Below, piece after piece: positions 46,935 to 60,689 of a stretch of 64,000 nucleotides of DNA. Each line of letters begins with the position of its first letter. The stretch's first letter is position 1. Position numbers and translations under genes: made by a program. The DNA comes from Lepisosteus oculatus (taxonomy: Eukaryota; Chordata; Actinopteri; Semionotiformes; Lepisosteidae), in assembly GCF_040954835.1 (NCBI RefSeq), contig NC_090698.1, positions 49,424,284-49,488,283 on the forward strand, written 5' to 3'. Below the pieces are notes generated by a model. It was not told where the DNA came from and ran no database searches. It saw only the letters and a program-made list of their open reading frames with translations.

Positions 46935-47430
46935 TATTAACTGTCACGATTATAGTCCCCCCTCCTTAAGGGTGCTCCAGCCCTTTCACTAAGACTTTAT
47001 CCTCTGCACCTGTTCCCTATTCCCAGCCCACCTTAAAAGCCAGGTGCTGACACTCATCCGGGCTCTGCATCTGATTTCCATATCGTGCGAGTCCGGGACC
47101 TGGAAGCGCCTGGTCCCGTTAAGGTTTTAACCCTTGTTCCTGTTCCTTGTCTGCTGGTTCCGACCCGGCCTTCGTGGTTTTAATTCCTTCTTCTGATGGA
47201 TCTCCTGGTTTTGGACTTACTCGTGTGTTTTGGATACTCTAAGGATTACACTTTTGGATTGTTCGCCTCGGCCACACCTCCCCCGTACACCAGCGCACCT
47301 TGGACACGCCCCCCTGTCTTCTGCCCCATATTCCTGCATGACGTTTCCCTAGTGTTACCCCACTCCGTCGGATTGTGTCGTCCGCATAGGGTCCGGAAAG
47401 AACTGTTCGTTACATTAACTTTATGGATGT
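46935..47430. repeat. Possible retroelement terminal fragment
   Basis: C/T-rich text (ccctgttcctgttccttgtctgctggttccgacccgg ... ttctggttttggac) of a kind seen near the ends of fish retroelements, with composition unlike its surroundings. Class not determined. The 78-aa frame at 47196-47432 is not supported as a gene. Confidence 0.35.
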
Positions 47431-50400
47431 AAAAATTATTTTTTCACAATCTTAAATTGATAACACCAACACCCATCCTAACTGCTGACATGAAAACCAT
47501 GTTTCCTTTACACATATATCTCTGATTTCATTATATAATATCTCATTGTAATTCATGTTTGAATTCCATGTCCTATAGCATATTCCTTTCTTTCCTTTCC
47601 TTTTCCAATTGGATGATTTTTGATAGTTCAGACCCATAGTGATTTTGAGAATTTCTAGGTTATGGTTCTGTGCCTGAATTCTCTTTGTGATATACTGTAC
47701 AGGGCCCACCTTCCATTTTTTCTGTCACTTTGGAATGCTGTGAATCCACTAGTGTCTTAGTTGTCACATCTTCCTGTTATCCATGTTGTTTTGATTTCAG
47801 TTACATCATAATTACTTCTATCTCTTGCATTCTCTTTCTAATACTCTTAACATTATGGTATAAGCATTTAATTACCTGTTCCTTTGACCATGAATTATAA
47901 CTTTGTAAAGAGCATAATACAATTGTATTATTTGCAAAGACGATTTTGAGTGCAATATGAAAATGAAGATACTGCCATTAACTCTTGCATCTTTGTGGCA
48001 ATTTTTAATCAGATGTTCCCTTTAGTAGCGGACTACATTGGAGGAACATTTGTTTTTTTTTACTGACCTATTTGAACAGTACTGTATGTCACACCTTCAA
48101 TTTCTTTCAATTTCCTGGTTTATTTCGAAGCTCTCCATTAACTTAATTATACACAGCTGTACTGTGCAAATTGCATTTCACCTCACAAACGTCCCTCTGG
48201 CACAAAGAGATGTGACCAAAACCTGCTTTTAATGTATTACACACTGCAGACTAAGCAGGTAGGTAGTTTTGCTCCTAGGGCTAGACCTTATCCTGGGTTC
48301 CGTGGAGTTAAGTAAACAGGGGGCTCACGATTCCCCACTTGGGTCGGACGCCAGTCCAACGCAGTATTGCCACCAACAAATTTTAGTCCCCATTTCATAC
48401 TGCTGGGTTGACTGGAGCAGGCAGGGTAAAGTACCTCATTCAAGGTACAGTACAACCGCAGTCTCTGTATCACAGACATATAGTAAACCCACAACCCACC
48501 ATTTAAAAGCTGAGCAACCTACACACTTCACTGCCCCCTAAAGAACAGTGCATCATAAAATGCCAAGCTATTAGAGTGGTGGAAATTAACTTTTAAGAAA
48601 TAAACACACAAAATTAAAAAATACTATTTGAATATTTTTATAACATTTTAATATTAATATAAATAATATTGAAGTTGTATTTCAATAGATTAAGCACAAA
48701 GCTTTCAAAGGTTTTTTCCAGATGCTAGGGAAATAGGATAATAAAAAAGGCACATTTTCTTGCTTGTTAAACTCAACAAATCTGTCTTTATCATGTCAGT
48801 TGTTAAAATGAACTGAATTTCATATGAGTAATTTCATATGAATTTCATTTCTTATAATAACAAAAACAGGTGATACAGAAAATACCTTAAAGCACAAATA
48901 GCGTGAATAGTGGTAAGAATGTGGATTCATTCCAAATGCATGTAATTCCTTTTAAGATAGTGGCACAAAAATCACATAATGACAAAACACAGTTGATATG
49001 GTGTGGCGTCTTCAGAGAACATTTTTACATAACTGTAGTATCCAAGAATAATTTCTACAGTAGAATACTCTGTACTCTATAACAAAGTACAGAAAAACAG
49101 AACAAATTCACAATTGTACTGTATCTTCCAGTCCCTTTGCATGCTTAAGATGTTTGAAATGCTGGCTTGGAATCACACTTGCATTGAGCAGGGAATGTTA
49201 AGTGAATCCTGATATGGAGCACAGTAAAAAGCCTCACACATGCTTCACATACTTTCCCCCATTCCTGTAGGGAACAAATACCATGCTGTCTGAGAGTTTC
49301 TTTTCATCACAGGTCTCAGGACGTCAGTTCTGAGTGTGCAGTTTAAGAAGCATGCTGAAAAAATAATTGACCAGATTGGCTGGCTAGAGCTTTCTGATTG
49401 TTAGGTGATTTGGGTATCAAAGCTTTGCACCTACAGCAGTGGGGTTTCCTGAGTCATTCTACTTTCAAACAGATTTTAGAAAAATTAAGGGAATTGGAAA
49501 TATAAATTTGCCAGGTAATCAGGTAAAAGGATGCACTGTGATAAAATAGTTGTGAACAAATAGTTGTTATTGGCTTAGCCAATAACCTTAAACATACTGT
49601 ACACAGAGGCTTTTTTTTAAAAAAAGAGGCAGCATCTACTTTCTGAGTTTTGCTGCAGCTGTTGTTGCTGTTTTGATAGCTCAGTGAGTCATGTTTTAGA
49701 TGGTGTTAATCCTCGGACAGTTATGGGCAAAGTCATCTTTTCTATTTGGGGAGAAAGCCTGTTGGAGGAGGGCATGCTGTACCCCTGTGGATCATATGCC
49801 TGGAGCTTGGCGTCAGAGGTGGAATGTCATTGTGGATGTGCAAGGCCCCCGTAATAGCTTACATTTATATCGTGTTTATTTAGGCATGTCATCGAATACA
49901 CCAAAGTGCTCCAATTCTCACGGGAGATAAGTAAAGGATAGGAAAGCGTGGCTTACATTAATACATTGCAATGCAATGCTGAGCAGACAGATTTTTTTTT
50001 AACTTCAGTAACATCCTCTCTATTAATGACTGGAGATTTTAATCGTGCAAAAAGGAGTTTCCCTTACTGCTTAGTTCCTGTGTTAACCTGTATATGTCTA
50101 AAGGGGTTAATTATTAGTGTTATTTTAGTGTGCATAGTTAACAGGGCATGAAGCCATCTAGCATGTCAATGAAATTGACTAAATTCATTTTTTCAGAAAT
50201 GCTCCAATGACCATTTGAGAAAAAGCGATATTTCTTACAGCATCAGTACGTGATCAAGGCTTTGATACAAATGACAAAATCAAAAGGAGTTGGTGGTTCT
50301 GGCTTCACATGTCTGAAGACAGCTGTTTGTTGTTAGCACCACAATTCTGGAGAGCATGTGTTGTCAAGCTTCTTAACTAGGGCTGTGTGTGAAAGATGAA

Positions 50401-53400
50401 ACTCCACCCCTGGGTGCAGTTTCATACCAGGAACTTTTTCAGAATGATCAGCCACCCCTTAGGTTTAGAAATGGAGAACTGTTCATAATAGTTACCAAGC
50501 TGCTAAGTGTTTGTAAACACTTGGTAATCCATGTTTAAGAGTACAGATGAATAAAACATCTGTTGTTTCTCAGCTGTGTGCGGCATCTAAAAACAGAGCT
50601 GCCGTTGAATATATAAACAAGAAATAAAAATCGATAATATTTATAAACCAAAACCTTGCCTCTGTTTTAAATATAAAGTTTCAAACAATTTTTATTAACT
50701 ACATTATAATTAGTTTTGCATTAAATGTAGTTTTAGATTAATTGATATCAAGTTAATAAGCCGTTTGCCCACCTCAGATAATTTATTCCTTGTATGCACC
50801 ATAATCTTAAACCTATTAATTTAGAGTTTGGAAAGAAACAATTTACTGTTATCTTATTTGGTACATAAAGTGTAATTCTCTGTAACTAGATGTGCTCCTC
50901 TGACATGTTAAATGCAGTAGGTTCTGTGCTTCTAGTATTCATTTGAACTGAATGACCTCCAATTTGGCTTGTGGTCAGTGGAGAAGCCACTGCAAAAAGC
51001 ATGTGTTCTTTGCCCTTCTTCAAAGAATGTTTTGCCATTAGCCATCACAAGTACACAGAGTAAACAGCACATGAACCAAAACAAGCCCCTTCCCAGAACC
51101 CCTCCTACAAAGTTAATGTGAAACTGGAATGAGGTGGAAATGAATATAGCAATGCTTTCTGTTTCCTGATGACCATGCCTTGTTTGCTTACATATTTTTC
51201 TGTTTTGAAACTACAGGGTATTACAAGTCAGATAAATCCTTAAGCATTTTGCTCTACTTAATAACAGCCATACACACTCTGTCACAAACAGGGCACATGT
51301 GATTAAGAACACTGTACACAGTGGTCAAAAGGGAGAAACGTTTCATCTTGTTTTCAGTACATGAAGGGGACAAAAGGATAGATGAGAGGACTTGCTGTCC
51401 TACTGAGAACAGATTCTCCTCATAACATATTCAAAACACGTTCTTAATCTAAGACAACATTTTATTAGTGATTATGCATGTGCAAGAAATGTAGTACTGA
51501 CTTGCTATTTGTATATTTGAACAATATCCATTTAATATATTGAAAAGGAATATGTTTTTCAGTGTATGACACAAGTCAGGGCTCAAAAGGACTTTTGCAA
51601 CAATTTATGCTATTTTCTCAAATTATATTTTAGCTAACTAAATGCCAATAAATTGTGTTGTGTAGTGGAATAATGTACAGTCCTTGTTAATTTTGACAAA
51701 TGTACAACATTTAGAGATATTTTCTTGATAATAATCACCACAATGACAGATTATATCAGAAGATAGTTTTAGGTAAAGGTATAAAGGTATAACTATTTAA
51801 GTTGTTTTTGTCTATTAGTTTTGGTCTACTGTTCAAAACACTTTTTGTTATCTCTTGAAATACTGTATTTGCACACTTGATTCTCTTAAAGCAATTTTTA
51901 TAAGTGAAACATGTAAAATATGACTATATTGTCATGACACAAGGCTTTTGTCTTAGAATAGATGAGGCTTACTCATTTCTTAATTTATGCATATATGTAA
52001 GCTGCATCTGAGAAAATTCAAAAGCATTTTAATGATTGACTAAACCAAAAATGAAAAATAAATTGTGGATAAAAAGAAAACACTTATTATATGGTTGTAA
52101 AAATATAGTGAATTGATTTCTAGTGATGTAGTAATTGATTTCCAAAATGTAACTACCTTTTTGTTTAAAGCTATAAGAGTTATGATCCTGATGAATAATT
52201 TCATGAGAATAAACAATAATCTACAGAAGTTACATATCTGGAAACAAACTTTGTGCTTAATATGAAGGTAAGGTCTTATTATATGGTTGTTGAAGATTGA
52301 TGACGTAAATATTTAAAAACAAATGTGAAAATGATTAAATCTGAAAATTTTCTGTAGTGCATAATATTCTAGTGTATGTTAAGAAAAAGTTGTTCAGCAG
52401 TTTCTATAATACACAGAATGCAATTAATATTTAATATTTTAATACTGTATTAGGATTCGCAGAGCTCCAAAAACCTTAAAACTCAAACATAAAACAGCAT
52501 TCTAACTAATATCTTTTGAATTATAAGATTGATCTGTCTGTCTGTTTATTTAAATCCAAACCTTTCTGCAGAACATGAAATGTTTAAAGAAAGCAGATTC
52601 TGATTTTAATTATCTGTAAGTGAAGCCCAGTGTTTTGTTTTACTGTGCCACTGGTGTACGTCTAGTAAATATCCTCAATTTATTTGCCTGCACTTTGCTC
52701 TACAGCCCAGCTAATGCCTTTGTACAACAACAGGCTGGTGGGACACTTTCAGAACGCAGAAAGCACAACATTCCTGGTTTCCCAGTGTTTTTATCATAAC
52801 ATGTTTATGATCTTTTGGGGGATATTTTCTCTAATAAAAATGATGTTGTACTTCAGAGGAATAGACCATGTGCTTCTGGGACAGTGGGAAACTAGAACAA
52901 GAGGGAGCCTGCACTGGCCGGACAGAAAAAAAACCCATCTGTAAATAAAGCTGAGATCTGAAACAAACATTTACAAAGATAAAAGGTTACTGGTGTCTGT
53001 TCTTGTGCATTTTGAAATATACACGGTTTCAAATGTTCATCTGTGTTAGCTGTTTGTAATTGTAACGTCATCTGAAATACTGTATTATACAGCATGTCAT
53101 TTAGTATGGTATAACTGCAACATCATCTGAAATGAATATTTGCATTTCATCCAGTAAAACCTGATTTTGGAAGGAAACTAATAGATATACTTTTGCTTAT
53201 GTAACATAGCACACCAGTAAATGCCTTTTTTGTCTGAAATGTTTCACAATAAAGAAATCAATTCTATTCATGTGCTTCTTTATTTTATGCATTAGATCCT
53301 TACGTATAAGAAATCAAGCATTGCAGAGATTAATCATATCAGTGAGGGTCTACACAGGGGTTACTAGACACATATTGGGCTCCCTTTGCTAACATCCCTA

Positions 53401-53860
53401 CTGTTAAAACACATTGACCCCAAACAAAACAATGCCCTCAGCAACAAGAGAATAATCTTTTCCTTTTTTAGTGCCTCCAGATTGAGTGCATGATATCAAT
53501 TTTCATATGTGCAAAACAAACAGGTCTGTGTTTTTCTGTGGCTGCTTTTGATGAAAAACAAAATAAGCTCTTTTTGTTTTGTATGTGTTGCTCGGTCTCC
53601 ATTGATGTGAATGGTAGCACAGCTGGCTGTTGCTGGAGGGGAAAGCCAATCAGAGGAGAGAATGGTCTGTGACTGAGATTAGGATTGGTTGCTGTTGACG
53701 GTAACAACAGTGTGATGGGCATTAAGAAGGTTGTCTGGCTCAATTTGTATCATAGCATTTATATGTTGTTGTTTTCATTAGCAGTAGAGTGGGATTTTTT
53801 GTGAAAATGTTTTTTATTGATTTGTTTTTTCCTAAACAAAATACAACAGGAAAATTGGTT
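47431..53860. other. Long gene-free AT-rich spacer
   Basis: Apart from the SINE at 48265-48545 and a tail scrap at 49850-49925 I see no gene, array or strong signal. Simple AT-rich stretches dominate 50.5-52.6 kb. Confidence 0.5.
48265..48545 (-). repeat. SINE-like element, minus orientation
   Basis: Its minus-strand reading has a tRNA-like head (gggcagtgaagtgtgtaggttgctcagc) followed by 'gtaccttgaatgaggtactttaccctgcctgctccagt', the fish SINE body type. The frames over it are shadows. Confidence 0.55.
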
Positions 53861-53879
53861 CATGGTATTTCAATGGCAC

Positions 53880-54220
53880 ATTTCACCCCAGAGCGTTCCA
53901 AAGCACTGTATATTGAACCACTTTTTCCACCACTGAAGTGCAGCACCAACTTAAGTGGCATGTAGTAGCCATTATGTGCCAACAGCCCCACCACACAGCA
54001 GGTCAAATTGTGAAGTCAAACAATGCTTCACCAATTAAGGGCGAAGTTTGGATAGGGCAGATTGTGCAAGTCTAGAGTGGAATTTAACCAGAACACCTGA
54101 TTTGACAGCTGTTTCTTTCAAAACATGCCACGGGATCTTGAATGAACAAGTCGTGAGGACTTCAGTTTAGTGTCTCATCTGAAAGGGAGATCTCCCTTTT
54201 CAGAACCAGCCATATTGTAA
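53880..54220 (-). repeat. Diverged relative of the 5S-SINE tail
   Basis: 'ccagagcgttccaaagcactgtatattgaaccac...ccaccactgaagtgcagc...cagtagccattatgtgcc' follows the order of the tail at 4150-4300 but is diverged and continues into different text. Confidence 0.5.
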
Positions 54221-54519
54221 CTTTGTTAAGCTTCTGGGATCAGACACGCAGGTAGTCACACTGCTGCCTAGTTAATTAAAATCCCCTCCCCCACGCCTGA
54301 CCTCTCCACATGACCTCCTCACCCTTCCCCTTTCACCTGTGGTCTCCCTTTCAATTTTTTGCCTAAGGATCCCTAAAATACAGTCGAACTGTGCAACCTC
54401 CTGAAATAAGACTTTGACTGCTTCAGTAGCAGCTTTCATGGCCACCACCGTCCCCTCTCTGACACTATGCAGCAACTATATCACCTGGGAGACCTCTTGG
54501 GAAAAACTAAGGTTAGTGG

Positions 54520-54875
54520 TGTTAGTGGGGCCAGTAGGGGTGCTCACCCTTTGGTCTGTATGAGTCCTAACACCCCAGTGTAGTGATGGGGACACTATAC
54601 TGTAAAATGGCGCTGTTTCTGTCAAACCGGGCTCCTGACTCTCTGTGGTCATTAAAAATCCCAGGGCATTTCTCGAAAAGAGTACGTATGTTAATCGTTG
54701 TGCCCTGGCCAAGTTTCACCATGGCCTTTACCAATCAATCCCCACCTATGAATTGGCTTCATTACTCTCTTCTCCTCCCCACTGATAGCTAGTGTGTGGT
54801 GAGCATACTGACGCACTATGGCTGCCTTCGCATTATCCAGGCATTATTATTATTACTATTACTACTACTACAACT
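54520..54875 (+). repeat. 5S-SINE body and tail, plus orientation
   Basis: Contains 'gtgatggggacactatactgtaaaatggcg', 'tcctgactctctgtggtcattaaaaatcccagggc' and 'tttctcgaaaagagta', then the tail 'tgaattggcttcattactctcttctcctccccactgatagct...ggctgccttcgcattatccagg'. It ends in an ATT/ACT trinucleotide run. The 5S head is missing or too diverged. The centre resembles a Deu domain. Confidence 0.65.
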
Positions 54876-56380
54876 ACGTGCCCTACCAAGTGAAAAGTAA
54901 TGCCGTCTTTGCTTTTACAGTATATTCTAAACAGAACATAAAAACTAATTCAATAATATGATAGTATGACACAATCCTTACATCATTTGAAGTAAACTGG
55001 ACTATGACCCTGAGCCCCGCCAGCAAGGCCGAAGGCAACGGTCATGCCAACTGACGAGTGACTGATTCACTTAGCAACAAAAAATCATGACGACTACAAC
55101 TGGCCCTCTCTAGCACACAGCGCTTGAGTACTAAGAGCAGACACCTCCTCCTGCATGCCACTGACGTTGCAGCACAGGCTGTCTTGAATGAGTCTCTCAC
55201 AAAAACACGGAAAACAAAAGCAAAGTCCCACCATCACATACTGCCTTTCAGCAACAACAACCTTGGAAGCCCTCGAACCTGAAATGATGTCATTACTGGA
55301 GGCATTTATGTACAGTTGCGTACACAATGACATTAAGAATTAAGGAAGAATAGCATTTTTCTGGACACATGTGTCTAATACACATTTCAGCTTTAGTACA
55401 TACCATAAAATTATAAAATTAAGTATTGGCAACATGTCTTACAACTTCAGTGAACACTGTCTGATGTTTATCTTTACTCCCCCCTCTCTTGCATAGAAAC
55501 CATACCGCTATCCAAACAAGCTCAAATTAATCCTGTTTTTGAGACTATGTCTATCACCATGTTGAAATTTAAAAGACACGCTAAGCAACTATAATTGCAA
55601 TGTGTGATTGGCCCAGCAGGTGGCTGTTGCTGATGAATGTGGACTGACTCACCCAATCACCAAAGAGAGGTCCAATGAGGTTGTGACTCACACTTTCACA
55701 TTCTCAACACTGTTCAGGCGACTAGCTTCTACCAGCTCCCCGAAGAGTTGCATATCAGCAAGGTCATTTTTCAGGACGTTCATTTACACAAATTGTAGTT
55801 AGCTGGGCGTTGTGTTCATTCCGATTGCTTAGAGTAGAATACATCCAGAGAGTGTTTCGTGTACGTTTATTAATGGGCCAATGTGAATATATTTTTTGTG
55901 CTTTTCTCAAGTACCACTAGTACCTTCTGAATACAAATTTTCCATTAATATTTTTCCTTCAATGTGCTTACTGTACATACAATAAATGTGAAATCTATAC
56001 AGTGGAATTCAAAATATATCTTATTCATTCTAAAAAATACTCCAACATAATGAAACATACAGTACTTCTAGCTAAATGACAATGATAATCCTGCGATTAA
56101 ATGATCTTCTGTTTCCTAACTCTTACTGGTGTAGCATTTAAGGAAACAAAAGATTATTTTCTTTTATGTGAAACATCTGTTTGTATAAGAATCTATTACA
56201 TGTGTTATGCAGATTATTTTATGTTGGAGGAAAAAGTTTCAAAGTTAATTATCTAGCTAGAATGAACTATGGTAAAATATTTAGCAGCAAATTCCCATTA
56301 GGACACTATTTTGAAAGTACCAGTACTGGATTAAACCATGCTTACTAAATATTTGCTTAAAGGCTATAGATGCGATTGTG
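54876..56380. other. Gene-free spacer
   Basis: Nothing recognised. Confidence 0.45.
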
Positions 56381-56639
56381 TTTAGGCCATTGGCCTAGCC
56401 ACAGCAGCTCTCCCTTAACCCTTAGATTTCCACTGCTTTTCTAGCTGGTATTTTCTTCAAAGGAAACTCATATGAAAAGCTGAGCAATGCAACGGTGTCT
56501 GGGTGTCCTTTGTTATTAAAATCCAACTCCAGACAGCCAGCAACAGCCACAGAACCCCTGAGTTGGGTACATTTCTACCCGGCAACTAGGCCACACTTCT
56601 CCATCTGCTGTCTCGCACAATGAGTCAGGAGGGAGGGCG

Positions 56640-56880
56640 GAGGGGTGTGGGCTGCAGTCCTGGCACAAGCCAACTTTCATTCTTCCATTCACTTCGGCTC
56701 ACCCTTTCAGCTTTCCATTGTTGCATGCTAATGGCCACACAAAGGGCCTGCCTGTTGCCTGAAGGATCACAATAGCCCAAATAGGGAGGGCCTTAATCCC
56801 TGCATAAAATTATGGAGGCACCCTTGAATTAGTGATGGAAGAGTAGGCTGGATGGAATGCACTGATTGATATAAGAGGAT
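56640..56880. promoter_or_regulatory. Candidate distal enhancer with SOX-POU composite site
   Basis: CCATTGTTGCATGCTAAT (56715-56732) puts a SOX site directly beside an octamer-like ATGCTAAT, the arrangement of SOX2/OCT4-type composites. Around it are TAAT-type homeodomain words and a balanced base composition unlike the neighbouring AT-rich spacer. Conservation cannot be tested here. Confidence 0.35.
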
Positions 56881-57649
56881 GCATAGTTCTCTCCAGCCAG
56901 CAGCTGCTTTGATTAGCTGGGGCTTTAAGTGCAGTGTCACAATATTTCATTATCTATGCACCCCTCACCCCTCCCCACATGCAGGGCTGCCTGCCACATG
57001 GCCACCTCTTGAGTTGTCTTTTCAAGCCCCCGGCACCATTCAGGCAGCAAAGATGCCCTAGAAACTGTGGCAGATGGGTCTAGGTTAGACAGAGTGTAGG
57101 CTGTTGCCTGGGGCAGCCATTGATAACTCTATTCATCCCAGAGCAGTTTATCTGAAAAAGGACACAACCAGACACACGTATTGTTTAAAAGATACAGTTT
57201 ATCTTCTGATAAGACTTAAAAAAAACAGAAATCCCCATCCCCTCAAGCAAAATAACAACAACAAATTCCAGTTCATAAAGATTCGGGGCACCCAGAAAAT
57301 GGACCCCTGTGTCCATGGTGACGATGATGATAGCAGCAGAAGAGGAAAATAATAATAGGGGTATGTGATTTCATGACTTCTCTGTTTCTCTCCAACTTTG
57401 GGGTACTGGGCTTGATTCTGCACTGAGGTGCGTGCTATGTGGAGACAGACTGCTGAGGTTGATCAGCGTCTCTAATTTAACTCTGTGCGTGTCCTATTAT
57501 GAACTGGCTTCCCTTCCAGGGCTTATATCTTGGGCTGCTGTGACCCTAACCAGCACTAAGCAGCTTTCTAGTAATGCATGGGCAATATTAACTGGATTTA
57601 AGCACAAGTCGGAGAAGGTTTAAAACACTTGTCTGTTTAAATAAGGCTT

Positions 57650-58165
57650 GGAACCTGCTCTTCGATGACACAGCTATGGCGTAGTACTATTTGATTCATA
57701 TCTGAGTCACAAGGTCTGCACTGAATAACAATAAGGTGTTTAATTTCTGTCAAACTTAGGCTTTTTGTCATGACTGCCTTTCTACACTGTAAAACAGAGG
57801 CATTTTTAAAGTCACTTGCGCATGCCTTGGAGAAGCGGTCACAGGTTACTGCAGCTTCTGGCTTATTGCTCATTAAATACAGGCCTGCTGTCATCCTAGA
57901 AAGGTCAGCAGGTCTCTTTGCACTGTTCTATCATGTAAATCCATTACTCCCCACATTTGTGCCTCCTTCCTCGGATATTCGTATGTAAATGTAGCTGCCT
58001 GGGCCTCAGTCTGGGCACGTGGCTGCATTCAGTACGGGGGGACATAGGTGAAAATACTTTTGCCTCCTGGCCTGTAACACTAGAGAAGATAAACTTTGCC
58101 GCACAGCAGGTGCGAGGCACAAGTCAGGTGTGCCATTTGCCATATGTTCCTCCTTAGTGTAGTGT
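57650..58165. promoter_or_regulatory. Candidate conserved non-coding stretch
   Basis: Balanced composition, no repeat wording, several ATTA/TAAT words and CAGGTG E-boxes near 58109 and 58126. Frames on both strands are short and uncorrelated, so it is not coding. Inference only. Confidence 0.25.
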
Positions 58166-58939
58166 TTCTTCCAAATTGTGGAAATTACTAGGCAGGTGAG
58201 CCTAACGCAATCAAAAGGACTCCAGCTATCTAGAAGATATATCAATGACAAAGAATAGCGCACTGGACTGCTCTGTCTGGCTGCATGCAGCCCACATAAT
58301 TTCTTTTCTGACAGCGTTATTTGACAGTGTGCTTGTCACAACATGTCGTCTAAGCAGGTGTTTCTTAAGGAAACAAGACATTTAGCTAAACATTCATATG
58401 AAGTTTCAAAAGTGCGAATGGTTTGTTTCCTATTCTGTTTTTAAAAGGTTTTCATTAATTCTGAGTCTTAAAGCTTTGCCTTTGTTAATAGATACCGAAG
58501 GGAAATAAAATAAAACACATATTTCAAATTGACCACATATTCATCATAGTTCCATATATGTATCGTATGAGGAATCGTTTTGTCTGCAGCCTGCTAAAAT
58601 AGTCAGGAAGATATAATGAGCAGTTTTCGAGACGACTAAAATAGTTAACTAAGTATCATAAACCAAATCGATACTTTGATGAGCACTTCCATGCAGTGAA
58701 GCACAAATAATACCCTATAATTCAGTATGAGGTGGATGTCATTATTAGCACACCCCCTGTATTAATCTACTTCCTAGACCAATGTACAATGTATGTGTGC
58801 GTCCTGTAGTGGAGTGTGCTAATTTCCTAAGGAGCATATCAGAGCACGCGTTACCAACTGTTGCAGAAATATAGTCTGTGTTAAAACTATTCTGTGGCTC
58901 CGCCGCTCTCACCTCCTCCCCTCTGCTCCATTATTTTAG

Positions 58940-59180
58940 GTGAATAAGAGGGTCTCCTGGGCAGGGGGCTGTGGTCGACAGCTGTGCCATGACTGTGTCA
59001 CTAACAGCTGCCTCATCCTGGGGTGAAATTAAAAGATTAGCGGGATGCAGGCACGTGCTAGCAGCTTGAGGCTTGAACAATGCCTGAATTAGAGTGGAAC
59101 TCGCCTGCCGCGCAGACAAAAGGAGCAGCCTCACTCCTGAAGCAGCGGCACAGGGGAGTGGTGGGGGGGGTTTGCCAGGA
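58940..59180. promoter_or_regulatory. Candidate distal enhancer rich in E-boxes
   Basis: Two CAGCTG boxes (58979, 59005), CACGTG (59052), a SOX-like AACAATG (59077) and ATTA words fall within 120 bp of complex, repeat-free sequence. It lies in the gene-free flank of gadd45g. The ~100-aa frames here on both strands show no domain. Confidence 0.35.
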
Positions 59181-60689
59181 GAGGGTAGCGGCGAGAGGGG
59201 GCTATTGCCAAGGCAGAGACAAAGAAAGCAGGAGAGCTCCATCAAAAAGGGGCCCAGTGCTCTGAAAAGGACCGGCTTGGCCCAGCAACAGCTGCTCCTG
59301 CAAAGGAAATTTGAGCCGGTCCCTTTCACAAACACAACAGTTAAAAAAAGAATAGTGGGTGTATGGGGTTAGGTAGAGGCTGGGGTGGGGGTAGTGGGGA
59401 GGAGGTGAAAAGGGTATAGAGGGCACACTTTGCCCAAGTGACTGCTCAGCAATTGAAAGGAAGGATGCTGAGTGCTGGCTTTAGATAGATTTTGACCTAA
59501 GAGAGACAACAATTTACATGCATGCATCCATCACAACACAAAGGTTTTAAAGCAGGGACCATATGGGCCTGTCTCTTTTATGTGTCGTTTACATTTCCAG
59601 CAAGTATTTTGTGAATTAAACTACAAGCATGCAAATCCGTGCCTTTCACGTAAACCCAGTAAGTGTTATTGTAATTGTCTTTGAGTGCTTACCTCAGGTT
59701 CTTAATGGCATGGTTGTGTAACGCATTTCAAATTCTGTATAGTTAAGCAAATGTGCAGAAGCAATAGTCAACATTTTGCCCGTACTCTCAAGTTCACGGC
59801 CTTACCACGTTGTGATCATCTGCATGCAATTTCAAGTCATCACTATACTAAGAAACTGATTCACTTCATGTAGGAATGGTAGTGTAATTTGTGAGGCCTA
59901 CATTGCTGACCACCACTAGAGGGAACTGGGATTACTGACACTGCTTTGCATTGAGAGTTTGTTAGAATATGGCACTGGTTTATTGTCCAGGAGAATGTCA
60001 CACTCACAGATCCAGAGATTGCTAATGTTTTTCAAATTAACACTGAAGACTGCAAATTTCCATTCCAACTGGTTAGCACGGAGATGCTACAAAACATCAA
60101 AACCATCTTCAGAACATTGTTTTAAATTCCCCAGTTAAAGTCATTTATTGTAAAATCTTGAACATCCATTTCAATTATTTTTTGTGTAATTCAATTAAAC
60201 TCAACAATATGTGCAATACATGGAAAATACAATAATGATCACACTGAAATAATAATTGCTTATGGTAAAACAAAGTTTGTTTCTCATAATTACAAATGCT
60301 ATACTTGTGACTGCTCGTCTCACTGATAAGTGACACAGATGAGGAAGAAGTGGTATAATTAATATTAATATAAAAATAAGAAAAATACAATGCTCACATG
60401 TCCCGGACAGCAGTGTAATTTGACATTTAAAAGATGCCACATCAAGTGTAACATCTGAAACAAACATAAACTGCATAAACAAATGAAAAAAACAGAATTG
60501 CGCCATTATGGGGACAATCATTGTCAATATCTACCATAAAGTGATATGGTCAGTGAGAGTAACCTGAAGGCAAGGAGTTGATATTTGCATTTGCACAATA
60601 ACAATAACATTAGAATACTTTGGAAAAAAAGTACTTTTTGGGTCTTGATTTTTTTTCCTCATTTAAAAAGCCTGTTTTGCCTGTAAACT

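Noticed and set aside
58931-59372. Overlapping 134-, 92- and 74-aa frames
   Set aside because: Overlapping frames on both strands with proline/leucine- or glycine-rich low complexity and no splice context. The stretch is better read as non-coding.
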